64,000 bases of DNA, from NCBI GenBank assembly GCA_958496175.1, contig OY292278.1:16988001-17052000 (forward strand), given 5' to 3'. Both the position numbers and the translations under genes were made by a program. The first letter of the stretch is position 1; each line of letters opens with the position of its first letter. The notes beneath the pieces are model-generated. The model ran no database searches and was not told where the DNA came from. It saw only the letters and a list, made by a program, of their open reading frames with translations. The stretch is from Sisyra terminalis. Lineage: Eukaryota; Arthropoda; Insecta; Neuroptera; Sisyridae. Shown here piece by piece: positions 25,056-38,120 of this stretch.

Positions 25056-28000
25056 AATAACAACCCAAGAAACTCAGTAAGCCCTAAAGCTTTAATTTTG
25101 AGGCCCATTTAATCCAATCCTGGATAACTCAACTAAAAAGCCTGTACAGAGAGGGAAGAGTTCTAAACAGACAGAATTTAAGGTATGTTTTTTTATAAAC
25201 GATTCTTATATTTGTTTATGATGATGTGTAAATTTTTTTCTGTTTAAATACTAACGAAGTTATGAAAATAATTCAATCAAGTTTCCTGAATTTTCCTAAT
25301 GAAATCACCCTTTAAAGACATTTCCTTATCTTGCAGATTTCCCTTACCGCTGGAAAGTCGGTAAAATTAAGCGGCATTAGCCAGTAGAGAAAAAGAGCGG
25401 AACTTTTACTGTAAGAAATGGTTTCCAATAGCTAAGTTTAGTTGTATTGATTAGTCTTTAATATTCGGGGAAGGTGGAATTAGAAGCAGAAGAAATAATT
25501 ATTTTATGGTTCCCACCCCTTGAAAAATTCAAGATTCAGAAAATTTTAGATTTCGTTTTGAAATTTTTTCTACAAAAAATCAATTTCTATAAATTTTAAT
25601 CAATGTTTTTTGTAAAAGCCACGAAATCAATATATGTTAAAATTTTGAATATTTACTTTTTAGTCTATTTTTGATGTGTCCTTGTAGGTAAACGGTATTT
25701 CCATTCAGAATAAACTCATCCTTAATAGTATTATATCCTTAAACCGATTCAATTCAGTGAAAAACAGATTCGTGTAAAAGCTTGGATTATTCAATCTTCA
25801 CGATATAACCACAAAATTATCAGTTAATCCAAGTAGAAACTAGGTAATTCCAATCTCAGCTGAGTTGTTGTTTGCCTCAATCCAATACACCGTAATAATA
25901 TTCGTCGTGAAATGTACGCAATTACAATCTGGAATACATATTCTAGTAACTAGCCGAAGTAGTCGGATAATAGCAGGGTGTAGACGATACATAATATATA
26001 AATTGCACATATACACTTGAGGTGTTAATATACTCCGTTACTCTACTGATTATTGCGTTAGTGCAAATTGTATTTAATTTTGTTTCTTAACTCTCGCATG
26101 TACGTCTTAATCAAAACTATTCACAACAGCAGTTTGTTACATTTATAACACATAGCTACAAAATATAAATGAAATGCATGAAACAAGAATCGCATCCACC
26201 AATTTGCTTGTAATGCAAAAGTTTCAAATTTAATGAGAAATGAAAGTTATATGCGTATCCCTAAATTACAGTTTTAATTTGAATTTGATGGAGGTATGGT
26301 ACAATTTAGTAACAATTTGAAATTGGTAACCGATGCAATGTGGTTTGGACATTTTTTGAATGATTTGATTGCAATTATTTCACAAAAAAATATATTGTAA
26401 AATGGATGATTTATTGTTAATGTAATGTTTAAATTAGAAACAAACCACCTCAGGGGGTTAATATAAATGGTGCGTTAATAGACAAACTTAAATTATTCAC
26501 AAAGCTCAATTTATATAATATGTGCGACGATTACTATATTTTACGTTAAGGGATGATATTTTGGTTGAACGACGTACTAGAGTATTTGCCAAATATATGA
26601 AGCTCGACGGTAACGTGCTCGGTTAATTGGATAACTCAGTAATTCGTGCATAAAGCATATCGTATTCTGCACACATGCATGCTACATTTATATGCACAAT
26701 ATATTTCCACATTTCTAATTATCAATTCAAACATTTATTTCTTATTTATCATTTGATGCATTTTTTTGCTAGAAAATTTTAATTTTAAATTCAGTTTACA
26801 AACGAAAGAATTTTCATCGAGGAATTTTTTTCCTCATTAAAAATTACGCCATTTCAACCCTTCTTCAAACCCTTGCGCTAACACCTCTGCAAGATATTAA
26901 ATTTTCATTTATGCCTCCCGCATTTCTGGCCACCGCGCTGTACTAAATATAATAATATATTTAGTTATCACGACCAAATACTATAGTAATCAACAAAGGC
27001 TGCATTATAACGCTGAGCTTTCCCGAAAAACCCGACTACAGCTGACATAAGTACGTAGCTGAGAATTTAGTCGGAGAATGATCATGAACATTTTCTGTTA
27101 GCTGTGTTTGCTCTTACTTGCCAGTCGTATTAAAAATTTACAGCATGAATTGTTCATTTGGGAACGTAATATATAGCTCAAGTAGGTTGAGTCGAGTATA
27201 TTAATCCTAGGGTTGAGCACCAGAGATAAAAAATACGACCTACCAGTACTTTGCTCGTAATCAAAAAAATTTACACCACCGAAAAAAAAATCGACCGCAT
27301 AAATTGTTTAATTTGTTCACGTTTTGACGGGGGAAGTTTTGCATTACAATTTTCAACAAATTTAAATCAATAAGAGTTAATGATATGTAATCGAAAATAT
27401 TAAATAACGATACACTAATGAGGCATATCGATATAAATTAATTTTATACTTATACCGGTCAAATTTTAATTTATAAATATTTAATATACAAATTCACCCT
27501 TTCATATCCGTATCATAATTAACAAACAAATATTAATTTGTTTTGTTTGCGTTAATATTTCATAAATCAATTTTAAGACCTGGCTTGATTACATCAAAAT
27601 TATAATTTGTACGCCTAAAAACAACATTTTCATATTTTTAGTTCAAACAAAACTATCTATTGGATATGAATACTAAGCAAATATCTTTAGGTTCCCAGAA
27701 TCAATCAACTACTTTTATAGAATATATCTGCAATTGGCTATTTCTATAAAAAAAAATGGTATTCCAACATCATAGTAGCTATGAACTCCTTCAATTTGAT
27801 AAACATAAGCCTAAAAATTTTACTTTCCTACTAAACTATAATAATTAAACTATATATAGAATTATAGATTAATTTCTCATTAGTTTTCTAGCCCCGATTT
27901 CTAGCCACATTAATGAACCGCTTTAAGCCAAAATGGTTTAAGTCATAATTTTTAATTGGAATTTTCCGCTTTTATTAACTGAAACGATTCCTTGGATAAT

Positions 28001-28582
28001 TAACTATTTAATGAAAAAATAAAGTAACTCAAAGCTTCACTATTATGCCGTAAGATAGCTGACCAAAATCATCTCGTACATGGGATTTCTCGATTAGGAT
28101 AGCTACGTTGGGATAGTTATTTGGATAAAAGCTATTACACATCCAAATCGCAATGCGACTTACACTGCTTTGTCTTTAAATGACTGAAATGAGAACAAAA
28201 TATCTGAGAAATGCTGTTGAAGTCAATACAATTGATGAGTTTTCTTAGACCGAATAAAGTTTCCTAAATTTCCAGATTTCCCTGGCTACAAGACATCCCG
28301 TAGGATGGTTATCAAGCTCTATTCAATTTTATTATATTTTTTTTTTATTAATTTTCAAAATTTCAAGGTACAAAAAGGAAAAATTAACACGCTTATGTTC
28401 AAAAACCAATTTTAATTTTAAAGCAAACAGTTTTTGGGTAACGTTTCAATCGAGGAAATATTCATTATGGAACGAGTAATTTGAACAAAATTGTTTATAC
28501 AATATATAAAATAATATTGTGCTCTTACTTATAATATTATACAATTTTCAAAAGAAAACTTTAAACATAAATTTGAACAAAA
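25056..28582. other. Intronic background
   Basis: The first part probably continues the 3' end of the non-LTR remnant. About 26860-27080 has scattered CpG. Nothing else recognised. Confidence 0.4.
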
Positions 28583-28722
28583 ATTCAAACAAATGTATTA
28601 CTGACGTATTTGCCCAGATACGTCTTTCGATTGCCAAGCAATCATGATAACTTCTGAGGAATATTGCTTAGCAGACGAAATACACATTTGGGCAAATACG
28701 CCAGTGATACATTTGTTCAAAT
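28583..28722. repeat. Long imperfect foldback (arms about 60 bp)
   Basis: The left arm (28583-28641, containing CAAATGTATTACTGACGTAT and TTGCCAAGCAAT) pairs with the right arm (28663-28722, complement containing CAAATGTATCACTGGCGTAT and CTGCTAAGCAAT) across a loop of about 20 bases. No flanking duplication of a known transposon type was seen. It could be a foldback MITE or a precursor-like RNA hairpin. Confidence 0.75.
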
Positions 28723-29348
28723 TTATTTATAATTAGTTTGCTTTTATAAATTATGTTACTAAAATAAGAACAAAATATTTTTATATAGTATCGTATAAAC
28801 AGTATAACTGTTCAGTCAACGCAAAAAATCAAATTTGATTTTAATAATAATTGTTTTTTTAGACAAATATGAATATTGACAAAGTCATGTCAAATAGCTC
28901 AATTATATTAGAGACTTAATCATTAAGTGGACCCCCATTTGATTGGGGATGAAAATTCCCATGTAATGCATTATATTGCAGTATGAGTGAATACTTAAAT
29001 TAAAACGGAGGGTGAAGCTTTCAATGCCACTTTCGTAATAAAAGCTAATATTTGATATACACAAGAAACATTTTGGTATTTAGATACCTACTATTGAAAA
29101 GTTTAGGGTTGTACATATTTCAATAAAAATTGACAGTTTCCTCTGCTATTATAAAACATAATTTTAAAGATATCTAAGTTATAAAACTGTGTTAAACATT
29201 ATACTCGTACATATTATTTAAGTACAACGTTTAAAGCACAGATAAATTTAAATAATGTTGACACTTAAAAAGCTCCGTCAAATAAATATAAATAATTCGA
29301 AATAAAACTTGGATATGACAAAGTTCAAAAGACTTTTTGCCCGTTTGC
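28723..29348. other. Intronic background
   Basis: AT-rich; nothing recognised before the promoter-like block at 29349. Confidence 0.45.
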
Positions 29349-29413
29349 AATATTTAAGAGCGTTAGTGTTAGTTTTCACGTCGATCGGTCACAGCTGTGC
29401 AGACATGGCAAAG
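29349..29413 (+). promoter_or_regulatory. Candidate TATA promoter and mini first exon
   Basis: AATATTTAAG (29349) lies 50-60 bases before AGACATGGCAAAG|GTAATT (ATG at 29405, donor at 29414). The spacer holds two TTAGT initiator-like motifs and GC-richer sequence with CACAGCTGTG. A short first exon encoding only MAK followed by an intron is common in secreted or cuticular insect genes, but no downstream coding exon was recognised. Confidence 0.25.
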
Positions 29414-29576
29414 GTAATTATGTACTTCGCCGTTACATACAGAAAACATTTTAATCTAATATACAAATTTTACGAGTAAATTCATATCATACACTTCTAC
29501 ATATGTATATAGATAACAAAAACCTCATATTTATGATTATTGGATCACACAAAGTTTAACATGTTTATGATTATAG

Positions 29577-29680
29577 ACGACGCCAACGCTACCGCACGCC
29601 GCATTAACTATGCGTCGATGACGTAAACAGACGTCGACGCCGACCATTCGGAATCCACGTTTATGAAGCCCGAGTAATGA
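29577..29680 (+). other. CpG-dense block after an acceptor-like AG
   Basis: Starting right after ATTATAG, about 100 bp contains many CpG dinucleotides (for example ACGACGCCAACG, ACGTCGACGCCGACC) and a CRE-like TGACGTAA. Joined to the mini exon at 29405 it extends the frame to MAKTTPTLPHAALTMRR and then a stop, so any product would be 17 residues. It may instead be regulatory. Confidence 0.25.
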
Positions 29681-29824
29681 CCAAATAGTCAAAATGTCCT
29701 TCAACAAATTTATATGTGCTAGTACATATGAGAGAATCTAATAACTTAACATCTTTATTATAAAAATCAGAAGTTTGTTTAGTAGTTTTATTTGTTTCAT
29801 CTCGACTTTAGTAAGTTAAATCTA

Positions 29825-30232
29825 TATAGGATGTCCGAGATAATAATAGAATAAAATATCAGCAATTATTCATTAAATTACCAATGAAGAATTTCCTATA
29901 CAGATATAACCAAATCCCTCCATTTGGCTAACTTGTGGTGTGATATGGAAACAAAAAAGTGGAAAAAGAAAGAAAATTCTACAGAAAAACGGTATCTGCT
30001 ATTATCTTATTTATATAAGTAGTTTTTCCAATTAATTGAATAATATAAGCCACACAAGTGTAGCTATCATAAGCGATAAGTGCCCACTTCATTACTCCTC
30101 ATTTTTCTTATTTTCCTTGATTTTTCGAACTAAAAAATATTTTTCTGAAGGCCCATTCAAAGAGGGAGGTCATTTTATTAATTGGTAGAATTGCTGGTCT
30201 TTTTCGTTGACACTTATCCGGTACATCCTGTA
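29825..30232. mobile_element. TA-duplicating MITE (408 bp)
   Basis: Ends TATAGGATGTCCGAGATAA and, complemented, TACAGGATGTACCGGATAA match at 15 of 19. Similarity continues inward over about 50 more bases (AATAAAATATCAGCAATTAT versus GAAAAAGACCAGCAATTCT). TA lies outside both ends (29823-29824, 30233-30234). No transposase frame was seen. Confidence 0.65.
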
Positions 30233-32807
30233 TAAGACTAAGCATTTCAATGTGCCAAAAAGTGCCACGAAAAATTACATTTTTCGTTAAAATGTTTACG
30301 ATCACGTTCCGCGTTGTAATGGCAATTAAAAATATTTTTTTCTAATAAAATTCTTTCGGTTGTAAATCATAACGTTATGGTCCAAAATTGTCGACATGGC
30401 AAACATGTTTCTCCCTCGTAAAGACGACTGTAAATCATCTGGATCCAACATAATAAAATACAACAGTTTTAAACAAACAGAAAATCTAAAGAGCAGTAAA
30501 TTTTCACATTCAAATGGTTTCCAGGTTTAAGGAATGAGTGCACATATACACATAACATGAATTCCAATATGTAAAAGGTGTGATAAATTTTTGAGTACCA
30601 ACAAGTATCTTCTTATTTGAAGTGGAAAACGTCGATGATATTGCCGCATGTATATTCAAAACGGGTTTTATTCCAATAACTTAGATAGACGATACACGCG
30701 AGATTTGAAAAACGGATCAACCAATTTAAAAAACCCAAGAGGAGCGTGACGTTTCCAAGTTAAAATAAAAAATAAGATGCAATAAAATCGAAACATCGCA
30801 TCGCCGGCTACGATATTGAAAATTGCCATTATAAGTCATAACTAAGTGTAAGCGCGTGTTCTACCCGAAAAGCACGTACTAAATCGGTATCCCGAAGTGA
30901 AATGATCATGGTTAGTTCTACATCATCTATTCTTTCCTATCATATGATACCAACTAAACAGAGCACCTCAAACAATCACTAATCTACTAAAACTATATTC
31001 CAATCAGCGTATTTCGCTTCGATTTAATTCGAAACTTTCCCCGCAAAACATTTCCCTATTATAGATTTTTTTCTGTTTACTCGCCAAATCAAAGGAAATG
31101 TCGCAGCTTAAGCTTGTCTCGTTTCATTTCACATTTTCCCTCCGTCAGCGAATTTTCCGTTCTCTCCATCTGATTATGTTATCTTCTCAACTCATTTTAT
31201 TTTCCATGCAACGATGACATTTTATTCCAGAAAACTTTTAAAGTTGAATATTAAAATAAGAAAACTACACACGTTTCATATTAGCAACGATATAAAAAGA
31301 ACTTGCTATCAAACCCTGTCAAATTAATATTAAAAAAAAATAATGAAATACCCGTCCCACATAAACGCCTTTACTTACACATTAAAATTTGTGCGAAGGA
31401 CGTTTAATTCAAAGAGGAATAAAAACAATAATTATTTATAATTACCATTAATGTCTATTTTACAACTCTATGTGCAATAGATACAAACCAGTAATAGAGC
31501 CCAGTATATATGCTGTAGGCTGTTAAATATAATTCTCGGTATAGTAAGATTTATTCATTTTCTATTTTAGAGCACACATTTTACTTAGTCACAGAGAAAA
31601 GTGTTATTTACGCGGAAAATAATGCATTTTTTTTTGATGCAAAGCCAAAAATAAGATCATCAAGAGCTTAAACTTAATGATTTTATTTTGAAAATAACTT
31701 ACACTACAAAAATAATATTGACTTCAATTTGAGTATTTTACATACTAAAGATTATAAGTTATACCGGTGTGTAGCAGTCAAGTAACGAAAATATAACGTG
31801 ATTCAAATACTTTGTATTTTTAGTAATTTTAATAAGGTTATTGCTAAAATTAATCGAAAATTTATATTAAAAAAATCATGTGACTAAAAAATCGATACAA
31901 AAAATTTTAACAATAACTTTGGTTATCAAGCTTTGACTTCCAGAACCAACCTCTAAAAGAGTTTAGAGAACCAGAGAGTAAATTATAAAATATTTATTGC
32001 TACATGTAACAGTAATTCTATTAAGAAAACCATACTGAATATTAAAATGATGAGCATCTTTTTCGAGGATGAAGTTTGTTAAATTGAAACGTATCATAAT
32101 TTATTTTTAATTTATCAGATCGTCATATTTTTTTCTTTAGTTTTTACCTTTTTTTACTGGAAAATTTTCCATTTTCAACAAATTTGTCGGTTTTTTTTAA
32201 TCAAACTTCACAGGCGTATAAAGCGATTGAAAAAATCTAGGCGTTAGCTAGTTTTAGTATTTTTCCATATTATATCCATAATAATTTTTCCATACTATAT
32301 TTTTTCGATAAATGTTCCTAGTAGGGACACAATCCTTGGGGTTACTTCAAAACTGTTTATTTTCAAATGTACAGTATTAGTATTTTAAATTTATTTAGGT
32401 AAACGTAGTACAAAAAATTCTACAGTCTTAAGAAACAACCACCAAGGATTCTTTCTAAAAGAAATTCAAATAAAGCTTGGAATTATTATAGCTTCTATTG
32501 CACAATAGTAATTCAATTTTTAAGTAGAAAAGTTTTACTTTTTGATATTAAAGATTCAAACAGTTAAAAACAGTAATTATCGGCAACAAAGGTTTAAATA
32601 AAAGCAAAAATAAGGTAGAATTTATAATGGACTTTTAAACAAGAAACATTAAATATGCGGCATCTAAAAATTAAGCTGTTTAAAGTTCCAAGATATACAT
32701 TCTTTGTTGATCGATTTCAAGAAATTCTGACTTTTTTATAAACGATTTTTAAAGTTTTTGTACTGCAGTGTCTAAAACATAGTTTTAGACATTAAGTTAC
32801 TATTATC
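30233..32807. other. Intronic background
   Basis: About 30600-30920 has more CpG than average but short frames only. No repeat family identified. Confidence 0.45.
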
Positions 32808-32982
32808 GCCTATTGGTGGACGAGTGGTCTAGGTGGCCACTCCAAAACTGGTAGGTGTTGAGTTCGAATCTCATATCGAGCAAATTTTCTATATTGCTTA
32901 ATTTAAGGACATCTAATTAACCTTAGAATCGTTAAAGACCTTAGTAGTTATAAAGCGGCAGTAAATAGCAATAAAAAATTGT
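32808..32982 (+). repeat. tRNA-derived SINE, best-preserved copy
   Basis: GCCTATTGGTGGACGAGTGG (A box) leads into TCTAGGTGGCCACTCCAAAA, CTGGTAGGTGTTGAG, TTCGAATCTCATATCGAGC (B box), then the non-tRNA body with CCTTAGAATCGTTAAAGACC and a tail TTATAAAGCGGCAGTAAATA. The head is closest to a class II (Leu/Ser-like) tRNA. A 9-bp-arm palindrome, GTCTAAAACATAGTTTTAGAC, ends about 20 bp before it. Confidence 0.85.
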
Positions 32983-35591
32983 TACTAGGAAATCATTATA
33001 ACTTAAGTCGCTTTATTTTTTTGGATACATAGATCGGTAAATAGACTCTTACTAGTTGGTACTAGTACAAGTGAATCCTAGTGCTACTTTAGCCAGTAGA
33101 ACAAACAAAAGTTCTCAATGAATTACAGAACATCAGAATTATAGAGATACTGTATCTAACAGAAAAAGTTGAAATGAAAATGTACTTACTTATGGGCGAG
33201 GGAGAGGAGAAGTTTAAAAATCACATAAATTGTGACATAATTTATGGATGATTTCAGTAGTAATGATTGCTCGTAATATTTTTGGAGCATTTCAATACAA
33301 TTGATTAATTTATTATAATTCTATATAGTTTTTGTGTTTTGTTTAATCAATAGAATTATTTGATACAAGAATTCAAAAATTTTAAACCGATATTCTGGAA
33401 ATTTGTGCTTTAAACATTAAAAAGAAATATATTCATGCCCAACCTTTTACTCTTGTATTGTCTACAGACCTGATGCGACAGAAGTTATACCCGGAGGCGA
33501 CCGTTTTGCCAACTCAACCCACAGCTCAGCTTTGATCATTTGCAACTTCATATATACATAAGAAACAACAAGCGAAAATCATACTTCACTGCATTATATG
33601 CAAGGAAATTCAAAACATTTTTCATTTATTTATATAATAAGAAAAATAGCAGCGTGACTGGCAAAGAAAACAGTTTCACTTTGATAAATGATACAGCCGT
33701 AAAAAAATGGTGCGGCTTTTGCAAAATCATCCCCCAGTTATTATCAGCTCAGCTTTTTATACTTGAACAAGGAAACAATACTTGCCAAAAAATCTCTAAC
33801 ATACACACATATAAGTGAAATAAATATTTGACGTCACAAACTCAATTATTTACTTTAACAATACTAAAACGTATTATTAAATATTTTATTATCACAACTT
33901 GGCGGTTTTCTTTTGTATTTTATTTGTTTTGACTTTGCATTAGCGTTAGGAAGAAGTTAAATAAAAGCTATTTATAGAATGCTATTTCTATAATGAAAAA
34001 TGGTGGATATAAGGAAATTTTTAATGGAACAGTAGAGTGTAGTTATAGGAATGTAGATAAACAGAAATTGATGATAACACATGAAACATTGTTTGGTGTG
34101 AATTGATTATTTTTGGCTCACACAAAAATAGACTGAATATAAGTTCATTTCGTGCAGTAATAAGCAGCATTGAACATAAATATCACTTTTACTACTAATG
34201 CGCACATTTATCAGATAAGTGAGGAAGTAATTTAGTATTCGCTATCGTTTGAGCCTGAATAATTTTATAGGTACTCAATGTGTGTATGGCGCTGTTTATA
34301 TATAAATATTGTTTTACGGTTGGTAGAACGGATGGCCCACGTAAATCTATACATGGCGCCAATATATATGCAATACCTTCCATTTTGCACATTACGTTCG
34401 ATGCAGTATCGTAAAGTACTCGTTATCATGTTAGCCGTAAGCCACATTTGCACCACTTCCTACACAATTCGGACATATTGTATGAATAACTCTCTAGAAC
34501 ACATTGGTTATTTAATGCCAAAACTTCTCAGCTTAACTTTCCGTATTGTTCTATTCTAGAAATCAAAATCAGTGCCCTTGGCGATTTTATGGCCATTACT
34601 TAAAATCTGCATACTTTGCATATTAGAAAATTAATGAAGGCTTCATTTCTTCTTCAACTAACCATGGAAAGAAAACTTAAACAAATCAATACTATGATAA
34701 AATTTACCATGTAAACAATAACACAAATATTAACAAAGAGCTTAAAGCTCCCTCCCATTTATAATTGAAACACCTAACCTATCAACAAAAAAAAAATTCA
34801 ATTGAAGTTACTCGTGAATTCTTGTGAAAATTGATTTGCACTTCAAACAACTGGAACTTTCACAAACTTTAAAAATAAACATAATTCTCAACTGCTTAAC
34901 TTCAAAACTTTGACTTTATCATGAAATGGGACAAACCTGAAGGAGACATTTTCAAACTCCAATTCCCAATAGTTTAACAGTATTGTTCAAAGCTTTTAAA
35001 TAACACACAAAACTCTGATCAAAAGTGGATCTTTCAATAACCTCTGTATCCTTTAACATTCGGAAAAAACAAAGTTCAAAGCTTCAAGCTTGCTGCATCT
35101 TATGAGCTTTTCCCAACTTCTAAGAACTAACAAAAATTTGAATCATCATGTTTATGCGTGAAAAGTTACACTTAGTATGTTTTTTATAAAAATCATTGAA
35201 CAAATAGAATAGTATTATCTTTATTTACTGTGAAACATTTTGGCAACTGCAATATTGTAGTAAATTTTTCGGTACGTACTACTGAATTATTCAAGAGCCA
35301 CTAGAACTAATCTACTGAGCCGCATGCCGCTTGCAAATCGCGAGTAGCTGATTCCTGAATTAGTGAACTTTTTTTTATACCTCTTACGCTGAAGAATACA
35401 ATCATCATAACAAATAACGCCATGATGAGTTGCTTTTGCTGATGAGTTCTTCCATCTTTAGGACTGATTTCTCAACCCCAAGACAAAAGAGTGCTTTACA
35501 TAAGGCACTAGTCCTTGTGTTGTTTATTATCCTTTGTCTTTTGTTACTATCATTTCATATACATCACTATATAAAAGGTGGACACTGGTAA
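32983..35591. other. Intronic background
   Basis: Contains overlapping frames on both strands at 34195-34559 in a modestly GC-richer patch with a GATA-like TTATCAGATAAG at 34208. No protein family recognised. Confidence 0.4.
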
Positions 35592-35660
35592 ACTGGTGGA
35601 CAAGAGGTCAAGGTGGTCACTATTTTCAGTGGACGGATTTTTATAAACCCTACATTAGGA
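35592..35660 (+). repeat. tRNA-derived SINE, internally deleted
   Basis: ACTGGTGGACAAGAGGTCAA then GGTGGTCACT match the head. The sequence then jumps to GGATTTTTATAAACCCTA of the body, so the B box is missing. Confidence 0.55.
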
Positions 35661-35835
35661 AAATACCTTGACTGTTTTTAGAAAACACATAGCAGGTATT
35701 ATAAAAAAATCGTTATAATCTTGTAAAATAGAACAAAGTATTTGCATGGAAACTAAATGAAATTATCTACCCTTAATTCACCTAAGTCTAATAATTTTAA
35801 AACTGTTTATAATTTCAGATATAAGTTCTTTATAT

Positions 35836-35998
35836 GCCCACCGGTGGCCGAGTGGTCAAAGTGTCCGCTCCAAAACCGGAAAGCATAAGGTTCAAATCTC
35901 ATAACGGGTTAACTTTCAGTATTTCTCGGTTAACGATTTTTAAGCCCTAGGGCCGCTAAAGATCTTAGCAATCAAAAAGCAACAATAAAAAATAACTA
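35836..35998 (+). repeat. tRNA-derived SINE, near full length
   Basis: GCCCACCGGTGGCCGAGTGG (A box), TCAAAGTGTCCGCTCCAAAA, GGTTCAAATCTCATAACGGG (B box), TTTCAGTATTTCTCGGTTAA, GCCGCTAAAGATCTTAGCAA, and a tail AGCAACAATAAAAAATAAC. Confidence 0.85.
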
Positions 35999-37225
35999 AT
36001 GATCCAAAACGATCTTGAAGTTGCAGAGAAACTAAACAAAATAGTATGTACATAATACTAAATTTTACTGAAAACGAATGAATATTTTATTCCAATGAAA
36101 TTTATAGAGCACAATTCATTTCTCTAGCGATTTTATTTCTGAATTAAATTTATTATTTTTGTTTAGCGTAGTTCCAACATGAATTTCAAAATGGTATATA
36201 GTATATACGATACATATAAAATTGAGTTAAATAAATTGAATATTTTAAGGCAAATAAAAAAGAAAAATCGTTTACGTAAAATTCATAAAGCCAAAATATC
36301 GGTAGATGTATATATAAGTGCACTTGAAGCAAATTAATTCAATTTTATTAGGCTTTGAGGCACGCTATGACGGAAAGCTGCATATGATAACATCAATGAT
36401 TATATGGCTTTGAGGATCGTAAAATATAAAATAGGTCACGGCACTATTTCACAGGGAAAGCGAACAGAAAGCATTTGAAGGTTTCCTTATCAATTTTTCG
36501 CAGAATCAAAACTTAATTTCACCGTTCGCCACAGTTCAAACTAATTTGCAATTATCATGCCACATTGGCGTGGGTGTAACAATCGGACGCCAATCATAAT
36601 GAAAAACGGGACACAAACAAATAAATACGATTTCCAATTCTTTTAATGTGTTGCCGGAATACTAAAATCGCGTGATCGTTTATGGGTGAATGTATAATAG
36701 TCAATTAAAGGGTGCACTCGCATAAGGGAGGAAAAGTTCAAACAAAGAAAACTTGCCAAGGAAATGTGTCGAGACTGAAGGAATAGTATATTTTATGAGA
36801 GTAGGTATATATAAACCATGTCGAAATATCAAAAGTTTTTTTTTAATATTGCCTTGGGACAATGAAATCCCGACTCTTGACTTTTCACCTTTACCCAATC
36901 TTGTTAAATATAATGTGAGAATTTAAGTATGGAAAAAATTAAATTATTTCATATTCTTGAACGGTTTAAGTGTTTGGTTTTAAATGCTTTTCAATCGAGT
37001 AAATCGGGTATAATAATAAGTTTTTCTTTACTTTTAAGGTGACGTTTTTATCGACTTGTCAGATAAAAAAGGTAAAAATTTGGATTTTTAGCTAATACTA
37101 AAAAGGATACATTAACTTAAACTTTCTTCATTTAAAAGTTTACAAAAAAATCTACTATTATGATATATTATTTTATTTATATTATAACTATTTTTTAATT
37201 ATTATTTTTTTCTCTATTTTTTCAA
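35999..37225. other. Intronic background
   Basis: About 36360-36620 is slightly GC-richer and could be regulatory. No gene seen. Confidence 0.4.
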
Positions 37226-37248
37226 CTGTTATTTATTGTCGCTATATA
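37226..37248 (-). repeat. SINE tail, left piece of a split copy
   Basis: The complement, TATAGCGACAATAAATAACA, is the SINE tail. The head and body of the same copy continue at 38121 beyond the inserted Tc1-like element. Confidence 0.6.
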
Positions 37249-38120
37249 TTAGGAAGTACGGAAAAAATGTCGTTTTTAAAGCAATAGTCATACAATTGTC
37301 AATTATTTGCTTATAGATTATTTCAAAGTAGCATTAAAGACAATATATGCTTAGAGTAGTTTATCAATTTTGAAATCTATATTGAAATAGTAGGACCAAA
37401 AACCCGAAAGAATATAAATTTAGTATTGTATGCTCATCGAGTAACACAGGATAGCAACGCAAAGTTGTTACTCAAAACATTTTCAATATTTTTCTAAGTG
37501 CATTAGATGTTCATTAATGCCAAATGGGGTTTTTTTAATTTTAATATCGACAATTTTAATTTCTTCAACTGATACCAACGAAATATGACAAAAAATTTAA
37601 CCAATAAACAGTTAACGGGAGAAATAGTCCCAAATGTATACCGAAAGTCGAAAAGGTGTAAAATAATTCAACTCAATCTTAATTGGTCGGCCAAATACCC
37701 GAAAGTGTCCAAAAACTGTTAACAAATAAAATTCTTTGCTGCAACACGGTAATTCAAGACCTCTTTGCAGAAAAAAGCCCTGGAAAAAACTAATTAATCA
37801 AGGATGAGGTGATATTGCCGTACCCACTATAATCGTCCAAAGTTATATCATCGGATTTTTATTTATTTCATTCGTGACCACATTTACTAAGTGGTAACAA
37901 GATTGAAAACTTAAATGATGTTCTAAATGTAGTTTTTTGATATTTTCCTTGTTAATCAATTGATTTTTACTAATATGGTATTCAAAGTTTGCATACTAGA
38001 TGTCAAAACGTTGATACTATTGAGGCTGAATATATCATTGATTTAAAATCAATAGTTGTAACAAAATTTTTTGTTTTAATTGTAAATTGAAAAAACGATA
38101 TTCTTTTCCGGTACAACCAA
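37249..38120 (+). mobile_element. Tc1/mariner-type element, copy 2, inserted in a SINE
   Basis: Left end TTAGGAAGTACGGAAAA; right end, complemented, TTGGTTGTACCGGAAAA. TA lies outside both ends (37247-37248, 38121-38122). From about 37390 to the right end it aligns with copy 1 at 18023, sharing for example CAATCTTAATTGGTCGGCCAA, ACTGTTAACA, CAACACGGTAATTCAAGA and AAAACGTTGATACTATTGAG. About 100 bp near the left end (roughly 37287-37390) are absent from copy 1. The relic frame MTKNLTNKQLTGEIVP reads further than in copy 1 but ends at a stop. Confidence 0.75.

Noticed and set aside
29349..29680. Calling the mini exon a cuticular protein gene
   Set aside because: Only the short-first-exon style fits. 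There is no signal peptide or chitin-binding sequence downstream.
35836..35910. Possible functional tRNA gene with A and B boxes
   Set aside because: The head is fused to the shared SINE body, the anticodon arm cannot be formed cleanly, and several similar copies exist.
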